NCBI GenBank assembly: GCA_033398695.1
Contig: CM065805.1
Coordinates: 169,113,787-169,177,786, forward strand
Direction of reading: 5' to 3'
Origin: Orobanche coerulescens
Lineage: Eukaryota > Streptophyta > Magnoliopsida > Lamiales > Orobanchaceae
Length of the DNA stretch: 64,000 bases
Numbering within the stretch: the first letter of the stretch is position 1; the number at the start of each line of letters is the position of its first letter. The notes below the pieces were generated by a model. That model had not been told where the DNA came from. It made no database searches and saw nothing but the letters and a program-made list of their open reading frames with translations. The position numbers and the translations under genes were made by a program. Positions 45,358-55,377 of this stretch are shown piece after piece.

Positions 45358-46599
45358 GTTATGTATGTAAGGCGGTTACGTACGTAAGGCCCTGGCCGGT
45401 AACGTACGTAACGTTTCCGGCATTTCTAGGCAGTGAGTCGGCCATGGCCGGTTACGTACGTAAGCCATGGCCGGTTACGTACGTAAGGCGGCCGGCAGAC
45501 AGCCTATTTAAGGCCCTGCAGTCGTTTTTTTCGCCATTCTTCGCCTTCTTCTTCTTTTTCTCTTCCGCGGCTGGGCGTGTTCTTATCATGGAGCCATGTT
45601 GTTGAACAAAAAATCCATGAAGTCTTGGAGTTCATATCATCAATCATCCATCCTATATCATTCCTTGATCCAGCGAATCAAGGTTAGATCTTTAGAACCC
45701 TACTTTTGGTAAAATTGGGGGTTTTTGTGTTTTTGTCCAATTCGTTCCGTTTTGTTGATTAATTCATGATGAATATGATTAATCTTGTTGGTATTCTTAG
45801 TTTCCCTACGGATTCATGGTATATTTCGTAGTTTTTACGGAATCGAGAGGGTTTGGTTGTGGTTCGCCCTCGTTGTTGTTTTTATACGAATATACATGAA
45901 TCGTAGGCGGGTTTTCGGGTGTATTTCAATTCCGTATTCGTTTAGAAATGGTTGTGATTGTATTCTTCGAATCGTTAGGTTCGGTTTCATTGGTTCCTAG
46001 CTTTCGTCGGTGACTTTCCTTTCCGTTTGTTGCGTCGTCAATTATTCAAGGCAAGTATTTTTGGAAACCTTTATGCTTAACGTGGAATGCTAATGTATTT
46101 TGTGTGTGATTTGCTCACCTCGGGATGGTCCGACGGGATCACAGAGGGAATCGAAAGGGTTGAGTCCTCGATTCATGAGTTTGTTTAGCTAGCCAGCTCG
46201 GGAGGGTCCTTAGAGGCCTCGGGCGGGATCTATGATATTACTCTGTTCCCAAGGCGATGCATGTGCGTGATTTGTTTTTATGATATGGCCAGCTCGGGAG
46301 GGTCCTTAGAGGCCTCGGGCGGGATCTATGATATTACTCTTTTCCCAAGGCAAATTATTTGACTGTTTGTTTCCGGAAAAGACATGTCTGGTTTTGGCTT
46401 TTGAAATTGATATTGGTGCACGTACTATGGTTTGCCTTGAATACTTGTACTAGCGTAATTGCTAACCCCTTTGGGGACCCATTTTGGGGAAATTCTTGTT
46501 ATGGATTTCAGGTTATGTTCAGCCAGACGAGCGGGCGCTGGGATGGTACGAGGAGGTCGGCCAAGGTTGTTGACATGTGCAATTGAGTCTTGTTATTTC
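45358..46599 (+). repeat. LTR F, first piece (Tekay-like family)
   Basis: It lines up with LTR E from the palindrome array onwards (TCTTCCGCGGCTGG, ATCCATGAAGT, AATCAAGGTTAGAT). Five copies of TTACGTACGTAA lie at about 45358-45485 and a TATA-like CTATTTAAGG at 45504-45513. Minisatellite copies with GGTCCGACGGGATCA occur at 46128-46345, and a CCCC-TTT-GGGG hairpin at 46464-46478. It is cut at 46599 by element E (duplication ATTTC) and resumes at 55129. The open frames are not genes. Confidence 0.75.
45504..45513 (+). promoter_or_regulatory. TATA-like box of LTR F
   Basis: CTATTTAAGG lies directly after the palindrome array, where LTR E has TATATATAG. Confidence 0.5.
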
Positions 46600-47135
46600 T
46601 GTAATATCCGCAATTTCGAATTTCGGTAATTTTCTTTTTTTTTCGGCGGAAGTCCGTTTTGACGACTCGCTCATGACCATTTCGTCATTTCGAGAATGAT
46701 TAATTCTTCACTTTTTGTCATCCGAGTTCGTTTCGGTGTTGTTTTGTTGAGTTCCGTGCTTTTTAGCGATTTTTCCGCACTTGAGTTCGATTCTTGCGAA
46801 TCTCGGTCGAAACTGTTGTTTCGAGTTTCTCGCAAGTTCATTTAATGTTATTATTCATGTTGCGAGCTTCGGTTTGGTTATTCGATCACGTATCGTGATT
46901 TTCGAACGTTTTGGGCCATTTTTGTAATTTCCCAAAGTTTGGGGTAATTACTTCCGTTGTCGAATTCCGACACTTCGGATGGTCGGAATCGTGTGTTCTC
47001 TTAGTGCTTGGATTCGTCTTTGCGAGTACTTCGTAACCGTATCTTCGATTTTTACTCAGGTTCGGGTTTCGGGGTCGTCCGGGCCGTCGGAGTGGCCACG
47101 GCCGAGTCACGGCCGGAGGAGGGCCTGGCCTGGCC

Positions 47136-47388
47136 GAGTTACTGCCGTAAGGTGCCGGTTACGGCCGTAAGGTGTGCGAGTTACGGCCGTAAGCGTGATC
47201 GGGTACGGCCGTCTGGCTGGGCGGATTTTGTGAGCGGATTCTGGCCGTAAGGTGTGCGAGTTACAGTAGTAAGTGTCCATTTGGTCTTTGGCCGCATTTT
47301 TGCGAATGCGATTCGGCCGTAAGGCCTCTTGAGTACGGCCGTAAGGGACCGCGTTACGGCCGTAAGGCTCTTTGGTTACGACTGTAAC
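47136..47388. repeat. TTACGGCCGTAA palindrome array in LTR E (left)
   Basis: About ten copies, of which four to five are intact. Copies such as GTTACAGTAGTAAG and ATTCTGGCCGTAAG are changed compared with the right LTR. Confidence 0.85.
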
Positions 47389-47398
47389 CCTGCCGGCT

Positions 47399-47407
47399 AT
47401 ATATAGC
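47399..47407 (+). promoter_or_regulatory. TATA box of LTR E (5' copy)
   Basis: TATATATAG lies 11 bases after the last palindrome copy. A pyrimidine-rich start region follows. Confidence 0.7.
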
Positions 47408-48333
47408 TCAGGCTCGGCCGACTTCATTTTTTCTCGTTTTTCCCACTTCCTTCCTCCTCTTCCGCGGTTGGAGACTTATGGATCATGGAGGCATGTTGTC
47501 ATACATCCAATCCATGAAATTCTTGAGTTTATAACATCAATCAATCATCCCGTAACCTCCTCCGATCTACCGAATCAAGGTTAGATTTCTTGAAATCTAG
47601 TTTTGGGGAATTTGGGTATTTTGGTTGTTTTTGTCCGATTAATCCGATTTAACTTAGGATTATGATGGATTGATGATTATTTAGATGTTTTATATCATTT
47701 CCCTTGTTATTCCATGGTTGGATCGTATCGATTCGTTATTTGGGTCGAGTTCTTGACCGACGCCTTGAAGGTGTCCGGTAAAATGTCTTAAAGGGGTTTT
47801 CGGGCGTTCTACGATTATCCTTCCTCGTATGATTGTTGATTTATGGATTATATGTTGTTAGGGTCGAGTTTCTTGCGAATAAACCAAGTTCAACCCTTCC
47901 GTTCGTTGTCGTTTTCCTTTTCAAAAACATCGGGCGTTTCGTAGCTTCCCGGTTGAGCCGTGTTCGTCGGACTACTTGCGTGCCGATTTCGAGGCAAGTA
48001 CCTTGTCCATACTATTCTTGTTTTGTGGATATGATAATTGGTGATCGTCTTGGTGTGTTTGTTTGTTTGTTTGAAATGGGTTTTCAAAAGATTTGGTTAG
48101 CCTTGTTAAAGGCCCCCTTTCAAAACCGCGTGTGTTTTATGATTGGTGTGTTTCATGAACGAGTATGTGAATCCGGTGGATATGTTTGGTGTGTTTGTTC
48201 ACTTGGTGTCGCGTGTGGATGTATATTGTTTCATTTCGGTGCATTGTGGTTTGACGTGTTGTTTTACTGAGTGTTTGATGCCTCTGGGTGATTGGATATC
48301 CTTGGTGTGATATGTTACTCGTGCTTGAGATTA

Positions 48334-48810
48334 TTTCGCTAGCCAGCTCGGGGGGTCCGACGGGATCACGGAGTGGGATTCGTGGCTTCGTCCCGGTCCT
48401 AGGCGACGTGTGGTGCTTGAGTATTTCGCTAGCCAGCTCGGGGGGTCCGACGGGATCACGGAGTGGGATTTGTGGCTTCGTCCCGGTCCTAGGCGATGCG
48501 TGTACATGTTTTGTGAATGTGTTTGCTCACCTCGGGAGGGTTCGACGGGACCACGGAGGGAATCCCAATGGCTTCGACCTGGGTTCACGAGTGAAACTTC
48601 ACCGCTACGTGTGTATATTTTGTGATTGTTTTTCGCTCACCTCGGGAGGGTCCGATGGGATCACGGAGGGAATTCCATTGGCTTCGACCTGGATTCACGA
48701 GTGCGGTTGCTTATGTTTTGTGAATGTGTTTGCTCACCTCGGGAGGGTTCGACGGGGCCACGGAGGGAATTCCATTGGCTTCGACCTGGATTCACGAGTG
48801 AAACTTCACG
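48334..48810 (+). repeat. LTR E minisatellite with GGTCCGACGGGATCA core
   Basis: Five units of 87-110 bp start at about 48334, 48421, 48520, 48631 and 48727. Two open TTTCGCTAGCCAGCTCGGG and three open GCTCACCTCGGGAGGGT. The right LTR has the same series at 53898-54370. Confidence 0.85.
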
Positions 48811-49578
48811 GGTGCGTGTGTATTTTATGTCCGTCGAGAGCGCGTGACGTGGGTTTCAACCCTGTGTATTATTGTCAGTTTTCTATTTACGAAAACAAAA
48901 CCTTTGGGCTGTGACCTGTGACCCTATTGATTTTTGGAAAGATAAGGATTTGATAATCCTAAGTTGTTTTCTATCAAAACTCTCGATGGCATTTAAACGG
49001 CTTTATAAATTGTTTTCCCTTGATTTGTGACCTTTCGGTTTTAGAATGCTTTACCAAACTCTTGCCTCGGGAAGTACTTTTCGTCACATTTGGATTTTTA
49101 AGGATTCCTGGTTATTGTTATTTGTGAAATGTGAATTGTATGGCTCGTATTTGCACTTTGTTCTTGCACTAGCAAAACAGTGGAGTTTTGCTAACCCCCG
49201 AGTATTCGGGGGGTGGATGTCTATTTTTGCATTCAGGTTTTGGAGCATAGCACAGGGTCGGCACGAAGGATGATGAAAGATGAACGATACTAATCACACG
49301 AGGATCCGTTGATGTCATATTGGTCTAGTTGTATTTTCTTTTCCGCTGCAGTATCTTTTCCCCGTTGTACGGGAGTTTATTGTATTTTGACCCCTGCGTG
49401 GGTAAGTGTTTGGAATTGAGTTGTATGTTATTATTGAAAGACCAAGTCGGTCTACTGAGTCATTTTAGCCTTAAAGGCGATGTTTAGATGTCTGATTTTA
49501 GTTATCAGCCTGGTAGATCCTCGAGGAGAGGGTCTACGACGTGTAATATCCCTGAGTGGATTGGGGGTGTTACATAAA

Positions 49579-49590
49579 TGGTATCAGAGC
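49579..49590 (+). other. Primer-binding site of element E
   Basis: TGGTATCAGAGC, the exact complement of the initiator-Met tRNA 3' end, four bases after the 5' LTR. Confidence 0.93.
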
Positions 49591-52126
49591 TTAGGTTGTG
49601 GAAACCTAGGCTGTCGGGTCAGTGGTGTCTGTTGAGTTTTGTCTTGTCGGATTATGTCTGACTGAGTCGTGTCGCGACGCGTCGTCTGAGTTTGTTGGTC
49701 GTGATTAGTATCGTGGGCGATCATCATCTTCGTGCGACCTGTGGATGTAAGTCTCCCTTCTTTGTGTTGTGCCTCGTGTGTCACGAGCTATTTTATGATT
49801 ATTTGATTAGTGACGGAATCCTCTTATGAATTTTGATTTCTTGATATGTGGTTATTTGACTCTCATATTTCGTTCATATGAGGAGTAGTGTCCTAGATTG
49901 TGTATCTTGGACTGTAATTTTTATTTTTCCGCTGCGTGAGTTCTTTCAAATGGCTTTCGGCCTTTTGCCAATTGAGTTTGATTTCGAAAACCGATTCCTT
50001 TAACCGAGTTTTTGGCGTTATGGCCTTGATCATTTTGGCGAAATTCTTATGACGGTATTTAGCATTTTGTAAATGGCTTCTGTGAGTTTTTGAAATATTA
50101 CCGTCATCAGCTTTTTGGCGTTTTTGTAAATGGTTTTATCCTGGTGGATTCCGGCGCGGGACCCACGGCGCTATAAAGTTTTGTGTAATTACCTGAAATT
50201 TTTGGGCATTCTAGCCTTTTTGGCATCGTCCTTCTTCTTTGGCATTGAATTATTTTCGAAAACTTGAGTATCTTAGAAATAAATTTCGAGACGTACGTTT
50301 AAAATGAATTGTTTTCTCGCGGTACATCCAGGGTGCCACAATATGTTTCAAAATTCTTCTACCTCGAGGACCAAAATGTTTTGAGATATTTTCAATGTTT
50401 TATAAACACTTTTACTTAGACCCGATGGTCGAATATTCTGAAAGCTTTTCACTAAAAGAAAGTGTCCTCATTTTTATCAAATGCGAAATGGTTTTCCAAA
50501 GTCTCGATAATGATGTTTCACGTTTTTACTTTTTTCGGAAATGTGATACTCAAAGATCGACCGATGTTTTTCTAAATTATTTTCCAAATGAGGTTTTCAT
50601 TTTTAAAACCTATCCATTCCCGTTTGAGGACTGGGTATGTATGTATGATGTTGGCTTTGTCGCTATGATGTTAACTCCCGAATATGATCGAGTTGGTGGC
50701 ATGAACATTGAGGTGTTGCCACGTATTTGTTGTACTAGCCCTCTGTGAGAGGTGTGAACTGGTACTTAATGGTTGTCGTCTCGTGGTGGATTGCGTGTCC
50801 CACACGAGTGTGAGGTGTTGAAGCTTGGGTTTGTATGTTCGTGTATATGTGTGATTATTCCATGATGTTTTGTGATTATGTGCTAGTTATCGTTCGGGCC
50901 GTTGAGATTGCTGAACGATACCGTCGTTGCTATGATTTTAGTATGCCTGTTGCTTTACGATGGAAATCATTGTATGTGATATGTGTTATGATTCCTTGTT
51001 GTGCTGAGTTGGCATCTCCGGTATGTTGTTTTGCGGTGTTATGTTCCATTGTATCTAGCATTTGTATTTTCGGTATGCCGAGCCGAGGCATTTCAACCGT
51101 GATGTGCCGGGGGAATGTACGTGCAATTTGTCCTTCTCGTCAGTAACACATTTCGAGTGTGGACTCGAGGGTCACGAATTCGGTTTTGCGAATTGGCTCC
51201 GAGACTTTCGGAGTTCGCGCTTCAAGACAGATATCGGAATCGGCTTTGAGAGGCCTTTGAAGGATGTTTCACAATTGCACATTGTGTCGTCTCCTTGATT
51301 TCGTTATTGTGAGTAGCGGGGACGACCTTCTTTTATAAGAGGTCGAATGTAACACCGTATTGTTTTTGGACTTCTTCATTTTTTCTTTCTCGATCTATCG
51401 ATTCGCTCGTGTTCGTTGATACTGTCTGAACTTGTTTTGTATTTCGGGTTCATCATTCGAACGAGGGTGGTATTGTTTCGGAATTACTCGTTTGTCGTTG
51501 TGATTTTTCGATTGCTATTCCCTTTCCTGTGGATCTTCTGTGAATGCACATCTTGTTGTTTTCACCGGATCATATGTTGTCTCGAGCCGAGACGTGAACC
51601 TGGGAGTTGTTGTTTGAATTTTATTGTTCTTCGTGATTTGAGCACGAGTGTTCGATTTTTGTTGTCTCGATCGTTGTGGTTCGATCGTTTGATTGTTCGG
51701 GTTTTGTTGATTTCGTTCCGTGATTGGTGAACGTTCAGGCTCCTTCGTAATTCCCTTCAGTTCGGGAAATTAGTCTCGTTTTCGATCTTCCAACCCTTGG
51801 GCGGTGGAATTCCGTAATTGTTCAGCGATCGGCTCGCGTTTTGATTGATGTATCGTTGGGTCGGTTAATCTTATTGATTTTCGTTCGTTGTGTTTTGTGA
51901 TTGTCGGAAAATTGACTTGGCTATATTATCCGTTTGATGACGCTTGTCATTTGTTGGTTTTATTATATCCCTAACGGCGACGTTGTGTTGGTCGCCGTGG
52001 AGCGTGTTTTCACGTCGTATATTCCTTTGCGTTGTTTGTAACATTTCGCCGTTGGGCGTTAGTTACGCATTCTTGTGTATATCGTTGAGTTTTCCTGGCG
52101 GGATATTGCTTCTCCCTACTTATTTT

Positions 52127-52163
52127 AAGTTTCGGGACGAAACTTCTTTTAAGGAGGGTAGAA
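52127..52163 (+). other. Hairpin and polypurine tract of element E
   Basis: The stem AAGTTTCG/CGAAACTT (52127-52145) is followed by AAGGAGGGTAGAA immediately before the 3' LTR. Confidence 0.85.
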
Positions 52164-55123
52164 TGTAATATCCGCAATTTCGAATTTCGGTAATTTTCTT
52201 TTTTTTCGGCGGAAGTCCGTTTTGACGACTCGCTCATGACCATTTCGTCATTTCGAGAATGATTAATTCTTCACTTTTTGTCATCCGAGTTCGTTTCGGT
52301 GTTGTTTTGTTGAGTTCCGTGCTTTTTAGCGATTTTTCCGCACTTGAGTTCGATTCTTGCGAATCTCGGTCGAAACTGTTGTTTCGAGTTTCTCGCAAGT
52401 TCATTTAATGTTATTATTCATGTTGCGAGCTTCGGTTTGGTTATTCGATCACGTATCGTGATTTTCGGACGTTTTGGGCCATTTTTGTAATTTCCCAAAG
52501 TTTGGGGTAATTACTTCCGTTGTCGAATTCCGACACTTCGGATGGTCGGAATCGTGTGTTCTCTTAGTGCTTGGATTCGTCTTTGCGAGTACTTCGTAAC
52601 CGTATCTTCGATTTTTACTCAGGTTCGGGTTTCGGGGTCGTCCGGGCCGTCGGAGTGGCCACGGCCGAGTCACGGCCGGAGCAGGGCCTGGCCTGGCCGA
52701 GTTACGGCCGTAAGGTGCCGGTTACGGCCGTAAGGTGTGCGAGTTACGGCCGTAAGCGTGATCGGGTACGGCCGTACGAGCGCTGGGCGGATTTTGACGA
52801 AGGCCGGTTACGGCCGTAAGGTGTGCGAGTTACGGCCGTAAGTGTCCATTTAGCCGGGCGATTTTTGACGAATGCGATTACGGCCGTAAGGCTGCCGAGT
52901 ACGGCCGTAAGGGACCGAGTTACGCCGTAAGGCCTGCTGTTACTGGCCGTAACCTGCTGCTATATATAGCCTGGGCTCGGCCAGACTTCATTTTTTTCTC
53001 GTTTTTCCCACTTCCTTCCTCCTCTTCCGCGGTTGGAGACTTATGGATCATGGAGGCATGTTGTCATACATCCAATCCATGAAATTCTTGAGTTTATAAC
53101 ATCAATCAATCATCCCGTAACCTCCTCCGATCTACCGAATCAAGGTTAGATTTCTTGAAATCTAGTTTTGGGGAATTTGGGTATTTTGGTTGTTTTTGTC
53201 CGATTAATCCGATTTAACTTAGGATTATGATGGATTGATGATTATTTAGATGTTTTATATCATTTCCCTTGTTATTCCATGGTTGGATCGTATCGATTCG
53301 TTATTTGGGTCGAGTTCTTGACCGACGCCTTGAAGGTGTCCGGTAAAATGTCTTAAAGGGGTTTTCGGGCGTTCTACGATTATCCTTCCTCGTATGATTG
53401 TTGATTTATGGATTATATGTTGTTAGGGTCGAGTTTCTTGCGAAGAAACCAAGTTGAACCCTTCCGTTCGTTGTCGTTTTCCTTTTCGAAAACATCGGGC
53501 GTTTCGTAGCTTCCCGGTTGAGCCGTGTTCGTCGGACTACTTGCGTGCCGATTTCGAGGCAAGTACCTTGTCCATACTATTCTTGTTTTGTGGATATGAT
53601 AATTGGTGATCGTCTTGGTGTGTTTGTTTGTTTGTTTGAAATGGGTTTTCAAAAGATTTGGTTAGCCTTATTAAAGGCCCCCTTTCAAAACCGCGTGTGT
53701 TTTATGATTGGTGTGTTTCATGAACGAGTATGTGAATCCGGTGGATATGTTTGGTGTGTTGTGCACTTGGTGTCGCGTGTGGATGTATATTGTTTCATTT
53801 CGGTGCATTGTGGTTTGACGTGTTGTTTTACTGAGTGTTTGATGCCTCTGGGTGATTGGATATCCTTGGTGTGATATGTTACTCGTGCTTGAGATTATTT
53901 CGCTAGCCAGCTCGGGGGGTCCGACGGGATCACGGAGTGGGATTCGTGGCTTCGTCCCGGTCCTAGGCGACGTGTGGTGCTTGAGTATTTCGCTAGCCAG
54001 CTCGGGGGGTCCGACGGGATCACGGAGTGGGATTTGTGGCTTCGTCCCGGTCCTAGGCGATGCGTGTACATGTTTTGTGAATGTGTTTGCTCACCTCGGG
54101 AGGGTTCGACGGGACCACGGAGGGAATCCCAATGGCTTCGACCTGGGTTCACGAGTGAAACTTCACCGCTACGTGTGTATATTTTGTGATTGTTTTTCGC
54201 TCACCTCGAGGGTCCGATGGGATCACGAGGGAATTCCATTGGCTTCGACTGGATTCACGAGTGCGGTTGCTTATGTTTTGTGAATGTGTTTGCTCACCTC
54301 GGGAGGGTTCGATGGGGCCACGGAGGGAATTCCATCGCTTCGACTGGATTCACGAGTGAAACTTCACGGGTGCGTGTGTATTTTATGTCCGTCGAGAACG
54401 CGTGACGTGGTTTCAACCACGTATTATTGTCAGTTTTCTATTTACGAAAACAAAACCTTTGGGCTGTGACCTGTGACCCTGTTGATTTTTGGAAAGATAA
54501 GGATTTGATAATCCTAAGTTGTTTTCTATCAAAACTCTCGATGGCATTTAAACGGCTTTATAAATTGTTTTCCCTTGATTTGTGACCTTTCGGTTTTAGA
54601 ATGTTTTACCAAACTCTTGCCTCGGGAAGTACTTTTCGTCACATTTGGATTTTTAAGGATTCCTGGTTATTGTTATTTGTGAAATGTGAATTGTATGGCT
54701 CGTATTTGCACTTTGTTCTTGCACTAGCAAAACAGTGGAGTTTGCTAACCCCAGTATTCGGGGTGGATGTCTATTTTGCATTCAGGTTTTGGAGCATAGC
54801 ACAGGGTCGGCACGAAGGATGATGAAAGATGAACGATACTAATCACACGAGGATCCGTTGATGTCATATTGGTCTAGTTGTATTTTCTTTTCCGCTGCAG
54901 TATCTTTTCCCCGTTGTACGGGAGTTTATTGTATTTTGACCCCTGCGTGGGTAAGTGTTTGGAATTGAGTTGTATGTTATTATTGAAAGACCAAGTCGGT
55001 CTACTGAGTCATTTTAGCCTTAAAGGCGATGTTTAGATGTCTGATTTTAGTTATCAGCCTGGTAGATCCTCGAGGAGAGGGTCTACGGCGTGTAATATCC
55101 CTGAGTGGATTGGGGGTGTTACA
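52164..55123 (+). repeat. Element E right LTR
   Basis: Its palindrome array (52700-52952) has more intact copies than the left one, and TATATATAG follows at 52961. The hairpin is at 54747-54763. Small deletions relative to the left LTR cluster in the palindrome and minisatellite zones. Confidence 0.92.
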
Positions 55124-55128
55124 ATTTC

Positions 55129-55377
55129 TTACTGTCTCTTTTGATATGGTTGTTTTCCAAATTGTAAACTTATAGATTGTACTCGCGAGTACTTAGGCTT
55201 TTCCTTTCGGTTTGTGTTTGGTCTTTGTTGAAGTTATTATATTTGTCGGTTGATGTTTATTATGCCGGTTGTACCGGACGTGTTGTTTTATGTTCTTATT
55301 GTAATCAATTGTTTCCTTGCTAATCGAGACGGTTAGTCGAAGGGTGTTTTTTTTGTTTTAGCCTGGTGGGTCCCATC
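55129..55377 (+). repeat. LTR F, second piece
   Basis: It continues LTR F after element E. It ends with CCATC, the target duplication of the solo LTR. Confidence 0.65.

Larger units (their letters stand above)
46600..49574 (+). repeat. Element E left LTR
   Basis: Palindrome array TTACGGCCGTAA at 47136-47388, TATA at 47399, minisatellite at 48334-48810, and hairpin at 49194-49214 with stem CCCCCGA/TTCGGGGG. The 208-codon frame at 48288-48914 is an open path through the minisatellite. Confidence 0.92.
49575..52163 (+). other. Interior of element E, no coding sequence recognised
   Basis: The longest frames are about 100-117 codons and match no family. A possible leader splice donor GTAAGT stands near 49748. 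The 3' end (52127-52163) keeps the Tekay hairpin and polypurine tract. Confidence 0.7.
46600..55123 (+). mobile_element. Element E: non-coding (LARD-type) Tekay-derived LTR retrotransposon
   Basis: The LTRs 46600-49574 and 52164-55123 are about 2.96 kb each and start TGTAATATCCGC and end GGGTGTTACA. The duplication ATTTC flanks the element (46595-46599, 55124-55128). A Met-tRNA PBS and a polypurine tract are intact. The 2589-bp interior has no recognisable gag or pol. The LTR ends, PBS, leader donor site and PPT hairpin are of the Tekay type, so proteins from a Tekay relative probably moved it. Confidence 0.9.

Noticed and set aside
44809..45387. Frames of 177-192 codons through the gap
   Set aside because: They consist of N and have no sequence content.
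47136..47388. CRISPR-like array of regularly spaced palindromic repeats
   Set aside because: Repeats are only 12-14 bp with 7-30 bp spacers, they lie in plant LTR promoters, the two LTRs share the same spacers, and no cas genes are present.
47107..47427. Minus-strand frame of 106 codons in the palindrome array
   Set aside because: A palindrome without stops is open on both strands. It is LTR promoter sequence.
48288..48914. 208-codon plus-strand frame (and its twin at 53852-54283)
   Set aside because: The frame runs through the GGTCCGACGGGATCA minisatellite of LTR E. Its repeats give a repetitive peptide with no family, and the twin LTR breaks the frame.
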